From NCBI GenBank assembly GCA_036268485.1, contig DATAUC010000042.1, forward strand, positions 124,001-188,000: a stretch of 64,000 nt of DNA, written 5' to 3'. A program made the translations under genes and the position numbers. This stretch comes from Bog-473 sp036268485 (GTDB lineage: Bacteria > Actinomycetota > Acidimicrobiia > Acidimicrobiales > RAAP-2). The notes under the pieces are model-generated. The model had not been told where the DNA came from. It ran no database searches and saw only the letters and a program-made list of their open reading frames with translations. How positions within the stretch are numbered: the stretch's first letter is position 1; the number at the start of each line of letters is the position of its first letter. Shown here in pieces: positions 56,703 through 64,000 of this stretch.

Positions 56703-57406
56703 TGACGCTGACACGGTTGCCCCGAGTCGACCGGCTCACCTTGGCCACGGTGACCCAGGTGCCCGAAGCACATCCGGAGTTCGCTGTCTTCGAACCGTTC
56801 CCCGTGCACGCGTGGGTCATCAGGCACCCGGACGGCATCGTGCTCTTTGACACGGGCATCGGCCTGGGCCATCCGGACATTGACGAGTGGTATCACCCCG
56901 AGAGCACGACGGTGGCGGACGCGTTGGCGGCGGTAGAGGTCGACGTAGCTGACGTCGCGGCCATCGTGCTGTCGCACCTGCACTTCGACCACTGCGGGCA
57001 GGTCCAATCCTTCGATGCACCGGTCTACGTACAGGCCGACGAAGTGTCCGTGTCCGCCGAACCGGGGTACACCGTGCCCGAATGGGCCGACATCGCGCCG
57101 GCGCGATTGCGCCAGGTGCACGGCGACGACGAAATCCTCGATGGGCTGCGCCTCTTGAGCACGCCCGGGCACACCCCTGGGCATCAGTCGATCGTCTTGG
57201 ACGCAGCGGGCGAGCAGGTGGTGTTGGCGGCGCAATGCGCCTACCGGGCGGATGAACTGCGTTCGGGTCAACCGAGCGCAGCCAATGCGCGCGATCCTTC
57301 GTGGCTGGCGGCGGCTGAAGCGTCTCTGGCGCGTGTCCGCCAACTGGCCCCGTGCTCGGTGCACTTCAGCCACGATGCGACCGTGCTCGATCTGTCGGTT
57401 CCCTAG
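56702..57406 (+). CDS. Metallo-beta-lactamase-fold hydrolase (lactonase-like)
   Basis: 234 residues. VLFDTGIGLGHPD, the metal motif SHLHFDHCG, STPGHTPGHQS and the C-terminal HFSHDATV (second-sphere His) resemble N-acyl-homoserine lactonases and related hydrolases. The Asp that normally bridges the two metals in a GD motif is replaced by Gln in VVLAAQCAYRADE; similar Gln occurs in some actinobacterial relatives as far as I recall. Its substrate is not readable. GTG 56702 shares a base with the YkgJ stop; the DoxX gene begins at its own stop in the same way. Confidence 0.87.
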   Translation: MTLTRLPRVDRLTLATVTQVPEAHPEFAVFEPFPVHAWVIRHPDGIVLFDTGIGLGHPDIDEWYHPESTTVADALAAVEVDVADVAAIVLSHLHFDHCGQVQSFDAPVYVQADEVSVSAEPGYTVPEWADIAPARLRQVHGDDEILDGLRLLSTPGHTPGHQSIVLDAAGEQVVLAAQCAYRADELRSGQPSAANARDPSWLAAAEASLARVRQLAPCSVHFSHDATVLDLSVP

Positions 57407-57801
57407 TGGGTAGCGTGGCAGGAGTCACGCCGACCTGGAAAACCTACGCGCCATGGGTTGTGGCGTTGGCCTTCAGCATCAGCGGCGTCATCCATCTGGC
57501 CCGACCGGCCACCTTCACGTCGATCGTGCCCCATGCGCTGCCCGGCGCCAAGGAACTGGTGTACGCCAGCGGTGTGGCGGAGCTGGTCTGCGCCACCGGA
57601 CTCTGGCGGCGGAGGCGCTGGGCCGGTTGGGCCGCCGCCGTGCTGCTGGTCGCCATCTGGCCGGCCAACCTGCAGGATGCCATCACGGCGCAACAGGGAC
57701 ATGACACGGTTACCGCCATCCTCAGCTGGGTCCGCTTTCCGCTCCAGATCCCACTGATCTGGTGCGCCTGGCAGTCGGGCCGACGGAGTGAATCGGCTTA
57801 G
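57406..57801 (+). CDS. DoxX-family small membrane protein
   Basis: 131 residues with four hydrophobic helices (about 14-28, 45-62, 70-88 and 103-122). VVALAFSISGVIHLARPATFTSIVP opens the fold, PGAKELVYASGVAELVCATGLW and AIWPANLQDAI are DoxX-like blocks. DoxX proteins are often linked to redox or thiol stress; no specific role known here. GTG 57406 shares one base with the TAG of the MBL gene, and its TAG overlaps the TAA of the convergent DUF4349 gene in TTAG. Confidence 0.82.
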   Translation: MGSVAGVTPTWKTYAPWVVALAFSISGVIHLARPATFTSIVPHALPGAKELVYASGVAELVCATGLWRRRRWAGWAAAVLLVAIWPANLQDAITAQQGHDTVTAILSWVRFPLQIPLIWCAWQSGRRSESA

Positions 57802-59060
57802 AGGTTGTGGCGCTGGATGACCCGCCACAACACCCGGCCACCGAGCAACACGACGGCGAGGCACAGGAGTGCGAAGAGCAGCGGACCGGCCAACCGGATC
57901 AACCCGTTCACGCCGGCGGCGAAGCCGTGCAGGGAGGCATGCCACGCTTTGTCCACGCCCGACGCGGGGTGGTGCACCGGGTGGTGGTGTGAGGCGGAGC
58001 CCCGCTCACCTACTGCGATGGTCAAGGTCGAATAGGAGGTCTCGCTGGTCAGGACCTGGAGCTGTCCCTGCAGCTGCTCGATCTGTTGCTGCAGGTTGTC
58101 GAGCTGCGCCTGCACGGCGAGCACATCGCCGACCGAGGTCGCCTTGGCCATGATGGTCAAGTACTGCTGGCGGCTGTCCTGCAGTGCGGTGATGCGCGCC
58201 TGCAGGTCGACGTACTGTCCGGTCACGTCGGTGGCCTTGGTCGTCAGCTGCGACGTCTTCCCGAGTGATTGGGCTCCCTTGAGGACGGTGGAGAAGCTGG
58301 TCACGGGCACCTGCAGGGTGATGGTGCCACTGGGCGGGCTGCCGGTCGAGGCTCCGGACTGCGTCTGCGAGTTGGCCACAAAGCCATCGGCCGCGGTGGC
58401 CAGATAGCTCAGCTTGGCCATGACGGCGCTCAGCGTCCCCTTGGCCACGGTGAGGTTCAGCGACCCGGTCTGCTCGATCTTGGCCGACTGGCCCACGGCG
58501 TCGGAGGGCAGGGACGGGGACGCCGTCGTGCCTCCGCCTGCTGGGACTTGGCCGAGGGCGCCCTGGGTGCTGCCGCCACTGGCCGCCCCGCTCCCGGCCG
58601 TGCCGGAGGCAGCGGGAGTGGGCGACGCCAGGGCTCCGTTGGTCTGAAATCCCGTCGAGCCGCCCGTGGAGGAGCCGCCGGCGGTGGCGGTGCCACCCGA
58701 TCCCGTGCTCTTGGAGGTGGCGCTCGAGTGTGGAGCACGGGCGAGGGCCTCCACCCCGGAGCGGGAGGGCCCGGGCTTCCCGGTTCCGAAGGAGAGAGCG
58801 GCCCCGGTGACCGCCCCGATGAGCACCACGGCGGCCGCGGCCGAGAGCAGCCGGTGGGTCCGCACGGTCTGGCCCCAGCGGCGACCGATGGGGACCGGCC
58901 CGATGTCGGCCTCCGCGTCGGGATCGGCGTCATCATTCGGTGCGGTGTCACCGTGGAGCGCCCGCTGCAAAATGTCGGCGGCCCCGGTGGGGGGTACCTC
59001 GAACGCGTCGGCCGCTTCTCGCAGGAGGGAATCGAGCATGGCGTCGTCGATCACTGCCAT
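57798..59060 (-). CDS. DUF4349 membrane protein with anti-sigma-like N-terminus
   Basis: 420 residues. A cytoplasmic N-terminal part of about 70 residues (AMLDSLLREAADAFEVPPTGAADILQRAL, then a His/Arg segment) precedes one helix (about 70-93), a long Ser/Thr/Gly linker, the DUF4349 domain (about 185-370, AKIEQTGSLNLTVAKGTLSAVMAKL, VTSFSTVLKGAQSLG, a coiled coil ARITALQDSRQQYLTIM to VLTSETSYSTLTI) and a final helix (about 390-412). It overlaps the ECF sigma gene by ten bases, so the N-terminal part may be an anti-sigma domain. That is inference, because no named anti-sigma motif such as ZAS (HxxxCxxC) is seen. Confidence 0.82.
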   Translation of the reverse strand: MAVIDDAMLDSLLREAADAFEVPPTGAADILQRALHGDTAPNDDADPDAEADIGPVPIGRRWGQTVRTHRLLSAAAAVVLIGAVTGAALSFGTGKPGPSRSGVEALARAPHSSATSKSTGSGGTATAGGSSTGGSTGFQTNGALASPTPAASGTAGSGAASGGSTQGALGQVPAGGGTTASPSLPSDAVGQSAKIEQTGSLNLTVAKGTLSAVMAKLSYLATAADGFVANSQTQSGASTGSPPSGTITLQVPVTSFSTVLKGAQSLGKTSQLTTKATDVTGQYVDLQARITALQDSRQQYLTIMAKATSVGDVLAVQAQLDNLQQQIEQLQGQLQVLTSETSYSTLTIAVGERGSASHHHPVHHPASGVDKAWHASLHGFAAGVNGLIRLAGPLLFALLCLAVVLLGGRVLWRVIQRHNL

Positions 59061-59602
59061 TGTCCGGCCTCCTCGTCGGTGTTGTCGTCGCCGGCCAGGT
59101 TGGCGATGCTCGGATCTTCGGCCAGTCGCCGCCGGGCCTCGTGAAGGCGGGACTTGACCGTGCCCGGCCGCCGCCCGATGGCCTTGGCAATGTCCCGCTC
59201 GCTCAGGTCGGCGTAGTATCGCAACACGATCGGTACGCGCAGCGACAGCGGGAGTCGCTGCAGGGCGCCCAGCACGGTTTCGGCAATCTCGGCCTGTTGG
59301 GCCGCCGTGGCCGGATCAGCGCCGCTGGCCGCCAGCTGGTCGAGCGGGCCGTCGCCGGCCCGGTGGTCGCGGTGGGGTACTTCCTGGCGCAACTTCGAGT
59401 AGCAGGAGTTCACCACCACCCGGTACAGCCAGGGTTTGATGCTGGGGACCGAGGTGAGCGAGTCCCGAAAGCGCCAGGCGCGGAGAAAGGCGTCCTGGAC
59501 GGCCTCTTCGGCATCGGCCCGGTTGCCAAGTATGAGGCAGGCCGTCCGGAAGGACGCCTGGTACCCCTCGTCCAGCCAGGCCTCGAGCTGTGGTTCCATC
59601 AT
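59051..59602 (-). CDS. ECF-family RNA polymerase sigma factor
   Basis: 183 residues. Region 2 reads FRTACLILGNRADAEEAVQDAFLRAW and the SIKPWLYRVVVNSCYSKLRQ block that melts the -10. Region 4 reads ALQRLPLSLRVPIVLRYYADLSERDIAKAIGRRPGTVKSRLHEARRRL, the helix-turn-helix. A tail of about 25 residues follows. It is encoded upstream of, and overlaps, a DUF4349 membrane protein that may sequester it. ATG 59602 with a GAGGGGG Shine-Dalgarno. Confidence 0.92.
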   Translation of the reverse strand: MMEPQLEAWLDEGYQASFRTACLILGNRADAEEAVQDAFLRAWRFRDSLTSVPSIKPWLYRVVVNSCYSKLRQEVPHRDHRAGDGPLDQLAASGADPATAAQQAEIAETVLGALQRLPLSLRVPIVLRYYADLSERDIAKAIGRRPGTVKSRLHEARRRLAEDPSIANLAGDDNTDEEAGQWQ

Positions 59603-59651
59603 CCCCCTCTATGACGCAGCGCGAGACAGATTGGTTCGCGCCGGGCCTGAG

Positions 59652-61718
59652 TCAGGGGGAAGGAGTGCCCTCGTCCTTGCCGTTGTCGGCCGGAGGCCAG
59701 GCCGGCGGGGCCCACGTGGCGGGGTTGTCGCTCAGTCCGGATGAGGAGGCGGGAACCACCGCGGGCTCGGGAGTGATGCCGTTGGTCGGCACGCCGGTGA
59801 ACTGCGGCACGGCCTTCGCTCCGGCCGTGTGCACGGGCTCGCCGTAGGCCTCGTCGACCAGGCGGCCCACTTCCCGTCCGTCGATGATCTCGTTGTCCAG
59901 CAGGGCGCGGGCGATGGCGTTGAGGCCGCCCCGGTGCTTGCTGAGCACCTCCATGGCCCGCTCTTCCTCGGCCCGCAGGATGCGCTCGACCTCGCCGTCA
60001 ATCACCTTGGAGGTGTCCTCGGAATAGTCGCGGGTATGCATCAGGTCCTCACCCAGGAAGACCTGACCCTGCGAGCCCCAAGCCATGGGACCGATGGCTT
60101 CGCTCATGCCCCACTCACGCACCATCTTGCGGGCCAACTCGGTGTTGCCCACGAGGTCGTTGGCGGCACCGGTCGAGAGGTCGCCGTAGACCAGGAGCTC
60201 GGCCACCCGGCCACCCATGCGCACGCACAGGGAATCCTCGATGTAGGCCCGGGGGTGGATGTGACGCTCCTCCATGGGCAGCTGGTGGGTCACGCCCAGG
60301 GCCATGCCGGTCGGCAGGATGGTCACCTTGTGGACGGGGTCGGCGTTTTCCAACACGTAGGCCAGGACCGCGTGGCCACCTTCGTGGTAGGCGATGCGCT
60401 CCTTCTCGGCGTCGGAGAGCACCATGCTTTCGCGGCGTTGGCCCAGAAGGACGCGGTCCCGCGCCGATTCGAAGTCCTGCATGGCGATGTCGAGGCTGTC
60501 GCGGCGCACGGCGTGCAGGGCCGCTTCGTTGACCAGGTTGGCCAGGTCGGCACCGCTCATGCCCGGCGTTCCCCGCGCCACCACGCCGAGATCGACGTCG
60601 GGATCCATCCGCTTGCCCTTGCAGTGCACCTGCAGGATGGGGAGACGCTCCTCGAGGTCGGGCAGCGGAACCACGATCTGGCGGTCGAACCGACCCGGCC
60701 GCAGCAGCGCCGGGTCCAGGATGTCGGGCCGGTTGGTGGCGGCGATCATGACGACGCCTTCAGACGTGTCGAAGCCGTCCATCTCGGAGAGCATCTGGTT
60801 CAGCGTCTGCTCGCGCTCGTCGTGGCCACCACCCAGGCCGGCGCCCCGCTTGCGGCCGATGGAGTCGATCTCGTCGACGAAGACAATGGCCGGGGCCTGC
60901 TTGCGGGCCGTCTGGAACAGATCGCGCACGCGGCTGGCGCCCACGCCGACGAACATCTCCATGAAGTCAGAACCGCTGACCGACATGAAGGGGACGCCGG
61001 CTTCCCCGGCCACGGCCCGGGCCAGGAGTGTCTTGCCGGTACCGGGAGGGCCCACCAGGAGGACACCCTTGGGGATTTTCGCCCCGATCTCCTTGAAGCG
61101 AGCGGGCGTCTTCAAGAAGTCCACCACCTCGCTGATCTCCTGCTTGACACCGGCGTAGCCGGCCACGTCGTCGAAGGTGGTGGACGGGCGGTCGCTACTG
61201 AAGGTCTTGGCCTTGGAGCGGCCGATCGACATGATGCCGCTCATCTGCCCCTTGGTCTGGCGCCCGATGAAGTAGATGAAGAGCGCCACCATGCCGCCGA
61301 TGAAGAGATAGGGCAGGAGCAGGCTGATGAGGCTGCCCGATGACGTCGGGAACGTCACGGCCACGCCGTCGTTGCGCATCTCGATCACGTCGGTCTGCAG
61401 GGACGGGCTCGGTCCGGCCGCGTTGTAGGACGTCCCGTTCTTCAGCTTCCCGGTGATCTGGCCCGTCGAATTGCTGATCTGGGCCGACTTGACCGCATGG
61501 GCTTTCACGTCCTTCATATAGGTCGTGTAGCTGATGGTCTTGGAAGGATGGGGCTTGATGAAGGTCACGGCCAGCAGGATGGCCACGACGGCGACCGAGA
61601 GCACGACCATCAGCCAACGCCAGTTCTGGCCCTCGGGGCCACCCCCTGACGGGGTGGTTCCATCGCCAGAAGGGTTGTTTTGCTTGGCGGAGGACCGCTC
61701 GGGACGCTGAGGACTCAC
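59652..61718 (-). CDS. ftsH: ATP-dependent membrane zinc metalloprotease FtsH
   Basis: 688 residues. An N-terminal helix (about 35-55), an extracytoplasmic segment, a second helix (about 130-150), then AAA with Walker A GPPGTGKT (223-230), Walker B VFVDEID (279-285), arginine finger region RPGRFDRQIV, the protease motif HEGGH (445-449) and the third metal Asp within the later GGRVAELLVYGD region. It degrades membrane and cytosolic proteins, including regulators. The C-terminal tail of about 90 residues is Ala/Pro-rich. GTG 61718 has TAGTCT six bases upstream. Not linked here to hpt, folE or folK. Confidence 0.97.
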   Translation of the reverse strand: MSPQRPERSSAKQNNPSGDGTTPSGGGPEGQNWRWLMVVLSVAVVAILLAVTFIKPHPSKTISYTTYMKDVKAHAVKSAQISNSTGQITGKLKNGTSYNAAGPSPSLQTDVIEMRNDGVAVTFPTSSGSLISLLLPYLFIGGMVALFIYFIGRQTKGQMSGIMSIGRSKAKTFSSDRPSTTFDDVAGYAGVKQEISEVVDFLKTPARFKEIGAKIPKGVLLVGPPGTGKTLLARAVAGEAGVPFMSVSGSDFMEMFVGVGASRVRDLFQTARKQAPAIVFVDEIDSIGRKRGAGLGGGHDEREQTLNQMLSEMDGFDTSEGVVMIAATNRPDILDPALLRPGRFDRQIVVPLPDLEERLPILQVHCKGKRMDPDVDLGVVARGTPGMSGADLANLVNEAALHAVRRDSLDIAMQDFESARDRVLLGQRRESMVLSDAEKERIAYHEGGHAVLAYVLENADPVHKVTILPTGMALGVTHQLPMEERHIHPRAYIEDSLCVRMGGRVAELLVYGDLSTGAANDLVGNTELARKMVREWGMSEAIGPMAWGSQGQVFLGEDLMHTRDYSEDTSKVIDGEVERILRAEEERAMEVLSKHRGGLNAIARALLDNEIIDGREVGRLVDEAYGEPVHTAGAKAVPQFTGVPTNGITPEPAVVPASSSGLSDNPATWAPPAWPPADNGKDEGTPSP

Positions 61719-61724
61719 CGGTCC

Positions 61725-61730
61725 AGACTA
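61725..61730 (-). promoter_or_regulatory. Putative -10 (TAGTCT) for ftsH
   Basis: Minus-strand TAGTCT ends six bases before GTG 61718. No Shine-Dalgarno lies between. Confidence 0.5.
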
Positions 61731-61792
61731 TGCGTCCACTCCCGCAAACGGTGACCGCCCCGCCTGCAGGCCATCGGCAATGAGGCGCCCAG

Positions 61793-61798
61793 TAACGT
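61793..61798 (+). promoter_or_regulatory. Putative -10 (TAACGT) for the CPBP protease gene
   Basis: TAACGT ends seven bases before ATG 61806, forming a divergent leaderless pair with ftsH. Confidence 0.5.
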
Positions 61799-61805
61799 CT
61801 GGGCG

Positions 61806-62771
61806 ATGACCGACATCAGCCCCGACACGCCCGGTCGAGGGCGAGGCGGCGCGCCGGCCCAACCCCCGGGACCCGTGCCTACGGGCTACGTGGCGGCCGC
61901 CCCGGTGGCTCCGCCGGCCGGTGCCACCCCCATTGCAGTCGGTGCGCCGGTTCTCGATGACCCGGGAAATGAAACGGACCTGCGGTTTCTCGATCAGCCG
62001 GGCGCGGCGCCCACCACCAAGGCGCAGGCATGGCGCTGGTTCTTCTACACCCTGGTCGGCTTCGTGGTGGGCCAGCTCGTGGCCGCCGTCTTCGGGTCCG
62101 CCGCCGGATCCCTGGCCGGCAAGACGGCGGCGCAGATGAAGGTAATCACGACGGCCAACGTGCCCCCGGAGTGGTACACCATCGCCACCCTGCTGGGGCT
62201 CTGGGTCGGCTTTGTGGGAGCCCCCTGGTTGGCCAGCCGTTGGCACGGCACCCGGCGGTTCCTGACTGATCTGGGGGTCCGCTTCCGGGTCATTGACCTG
62301 GTCGGCATCGCCATCGGCATCGGGGCCCAGCTCGTCATCGTCCTGCTCTACGCCCCCTTTCGTCACGACATCCACAACTTCAACGGGCCCTCCCAGAAAC
62401 TGACGGGAAGCTCGCATGGCGCCGGCATCGTGGTCATCATCCTGGCCACGTCGGTGGCGGTCCCGGTGGTGGAGGAATTGTTCTTCCGGGGCCTGCTCTT
62501 CAAGGCGCTCGTCCGGTTGTGCGCGCCGATCGGCGGGGGCGCCACCACGGCCCGGGGCGCCGCCATCGTGGCGGCCGTGGTTCTTGACGGACTGCTCTTC
62601 GGGTTGGCCCATGCCGAATGGGTGCAGTTGGCCGGACTGGCGCTCTTCGGCATGGCACTGGCCGCCATCGCCTACCGGACCGGCCGGCTGGGCATGAACA
62701 TGGTGGCGCACGCGTCGTTCAACACGGTGGCCCTGGTGGCCGTCCTGAGTCAACGGGGCGGTGTCCACTGA
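61806..62771 (+). CDS. CPBP-family intramembrane glutamic protease (Abi-like)
   Basis: 321 residues. A proline-rich N-terminal cytoplasmic region of about 75 residues precedes roughly eight helices. Motif 1 VVEELFFRGLLF (Glu223-Glu224, Arg) and motif 2 FGLAHAEWVQ (His about residue 264) are the CPBP/Rce1 active-site features, with a third block GRLGMNMVAHASFN. The family includes prenyl-protein-type proteases and bacteriocin-immunity proteins; the target here is unknown. It is followed, with a CTGA overlap, by the large membrane protein that leaves the window. Confidence 0.9.
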   Translation: MTDISPDTPGRGRGGAPAQPPGPVPTGYVAAAPVAPPAGATPIAVGAPVLDDPGNETDLRFLDQPGAAPTTKAQAWRWFFYTLVGFVVGQLVAAVFGSAAGSLAGKTAAQMKVITTANVPPEWYTIATLLGLWVGFVGAPWLASRWHGTRRFLTDLGVRFRVIDLVGIAIGIGAQLVIVLLYAPFRHDIHNFNGPSQKLTGSSHGAGIVVIILATSVAVPVVEELFFRGLLFKALVRLCAPIGGGATTARGAAIVAAVVLDGLLFGLAHAEWVQLAGLALFGMALAAIAYRTGRLGMNMVAHASFNTVALVAVLSQRGGVH

Positions 62772-64000
62772 CCAGCATTGACGAGGAGCTGCTGGCACGC
62801 GAGTTCGGACCGCGTGAAAGCAGCCCACCGGTAATCGAACGTCGCCAATCCACCTCGACCACCGCCGTCTGGGCGCCCCGGGTGGCCACCGCGCTCTGCG
62901 TCGGCACCGTCATCGGAATCGTGCTGTGGCAGATGCATCTCCCACTTCTCCTGAACTCTTCGACGACCACCGGGGGTGACAACGGCGGTCACTACGCCCT
63001 GCCCGCCTTCTTGGATTCCACCTTGCTCTCGCACTGGCAACTGACCGGCTGGGATCCCCAGTGGTACGACGGGTTCCCGCTCTACACCTACTACTTCGTG
63101 CTGCCTGATCTCCTGATTGCCTTGGCCAGCCACGTCATCGGGTACGCCGTGGCCTTCAAGTGGGGCACGGTTCTCGGTTCCGTCTTGCTGCCAGTGGCGG
63201 CATGGGCCATGGGCCGGTTGTTCGGGATGCGTCGCGCCTTCCCCGGTGCCCTGGCCGCCATCTCACTCTGCTTTCTCTTTGACTACACGTACACCATTTA
63301 CGGCGGCAACCTCTTCTCCACGCTGGCCGGTGAGTATGCGTACTCGCTGAGCATCGCCCTGGCTCTGCTCTTCCTCGGCTTGATGGCCCGCGGGTTGCGA
63401 ACGGGACGGCATCGTGGCTGGTCGGCCGTCGTGCTGGCTCTCTGCATATTGGCGCACATCGTCCCGGCCCTCTTCGCCATCGTCGGGGCGGCGTTGCTGC
63501 TGGGCTTGGAGATGTTGCCGGACAAGATGCGGCCCCATGACTCCTGGCTGGCTCAGCCCAATGACCGGGTGGTGCTTTCCCGACTGACCCGGGTCCAAGC
63601 CTTGTGGTGGGGCGTCTCCACCGTCGGCCTCGGGGTGATGCTGGTGGCCTTCTGGTGGATCCCGTTCGGTATCGACCAGCCCTATGCCAACGCCATGGGG
63701 TACACCAACGTCCACACCTTCGTGGCCATCCTGCTGCCCCAGGCCGACTGGTGGGTGCTCATCCTGGCCGGACTGTCCGCGCTGGCCGCGCTGGCCATGC
63801 GCAGCCGGTTCGGCATCCTGATGGGCCTGCTGGCCGGACTCAGCGCGTTGGCCGTCATCTTCGACCCCCAGGGCAGCCTGTACAACACCCGGTTCCTTCC
63901 CCTGTGGTTTCTCTCCGTCTATCTCCTGGCCGGCTGGGGTATCGCAGCCGCCGTGACCGGCGTGGTCGATCTGGCCGAATGGTGGCAGCGCCGGAACGTC
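62768..64000 (+). CDS. Large polytopic membrane protein, YfhO/PTPS-related-domain type (3' end outside window)
   Basis: The frame is open from 62768 to the end of the window, giving more than 410 residues. After an N-terminal polar part of about 35 residues comes a helix, then the loop GGDNGGHYALPAFLDSTLL, then SHWQLTGWDPQWYDGFPLYTYYFVLPDLLI, the recurring pattern of YfhO and 6-pyruvoyl-tetrahydropterin-synthase-related membrane domains, and at least eight more helices. No ATG, GTG or TTG lies between the last upstream in-frame positions and the helix start except a GTG at about 62880 inside APRVATAL; CTG 62768 overlapping the previous TGA (CTGA) is the natural start. Function likely envelope glycosylation, inferred. 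Confidence 0.8.
   Translation, partial: MTSIDEELLAREFGPRESSPPVIERRQSTSTTAVWAPRVATALCVGTVIGIVLWQMHLPLLLNSSTTTGGDNGGHYALPAFLDSTLLSHWQLTGWDPQWYDGFPLYTYYFVLPDLLIALASHVIGYAVAFKWGTVLGSVLLPVAAWAMGRLFGMRRAFPGALAAISLCFLFDYTYTIYGGNLFSTLAGEYAYSLSIALALLFLGLMARGLRTGRHRGWSAVVLALCILAHIVPALFAIVGAALLLGLEMLPDKMRPHDSWLAQPNDRVVLSRLTRVQALWWGVSTVGLGVMLVAFWWIPFGIDQPYANAMGYTNVHTFVAILLPQADWWVLILAGLSALAALAMRSRFGILMGLLAGLSALAVIFDPQGSLYNTRFLPLWFLSVYLLAGWGIAAAVTGVVDLAEWWQRRNV

Overview
The window is high-GC, densely coded DNA that reads as the chromosome of an actinobacterium, most likely of the class Acidimicrobiia (inferred from gene content, not from a search). Supporting signs are the DPBB protein-ksgA-ispE order, a 32-residue protein resembling mycobacterial bS22, the eno-divIC-DUF501-ppx run, the coenzyme F420 genes cofD/cofE, an actinobacterial-type ManB, a DUF5719 protein behind a giant membrane glycosyltransferase, and many genes that appear to start at the 5' end of their mRNA.

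Layout. 1-2.5 kb: end of a cell-wall DPBB protein, ksgA, ispE, bS22 and a VOC protein. 2.5-6.1 kb: a two-component system, tRNA-Gln(TTG), a small membrane protein and an alpha/beta hydrolase. 6.1-8.2 kb: a shortened glmU and prs. 8.2-9.8 kb: a lower-GC patch with the intact 3' end of a lost glycosyltransferase gene and a GT-C-like membrane protein. 10.1-14.9 kb: rplY, pth, mfd. 14.9-23.1 kb: YfhO-like protein, SurA-like lipid/secretory chaperone candidate, mazG, eno, divIC-like, DUF501, ppx. 23.2-28.3 kb: a glycan module with two double-GT2 proteins, a GT4-like protein and a coiled-coil protein. 28.3-34.4 kb: class V aminotransferase, GNAT, SDR, acyltransferase, Alg5-like GT2 and an NlpC/P60 hydrolase. 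34.5-39.5 kb: carboxylesterase, an unusual short-armed tRNA with anticodon TAA, a hypothetical, a DMT transporter behind a possible leader peptide, a SARP-like regulator and a Thr-tailed anchored protein. 39.5-50.2 kb: manB-like, galE-like, cofE/cofD, an acyl-CoA ligase, an SDR, three GT4 genes and an Rmd-like reductase. 50.3-55.5 kb: phasin-like protein, a GT2-membrane megaprotein and DUF5719. 55.6-64 kb: SRPBCC, YkgJ-like, MBL, DoxX, DUF4349 with its ECF sigma factor, ftsH, CPBP protease and the start of another large membrane protein.

How it works together. Much of the accessory content serves the cell envelope: activated sugars (ManB-, GalE-, Rmd-like), cytoplasmic GT2/GT4 enzymes, polyprenyl-type GT2, large polytopic proteins (YfhO, GT-C, the megaprotein) and wall hydrolases. 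Housekeeping genes are interleaved.

Regulatory architecture is unusually legible. About twenty genes have a TANNNT-like hexamer 5-12 nt before a GTG/ATG start, consistent with leaderless transcripts. Operon junctions are mostly NTGA or TAGTG overlaps, and five convergent pairs overlap through a shared YTAG stop. Two genes (pth and the last, partial gene) seem to start with CTG. Start codons given here follow these signals and are stated case by case.
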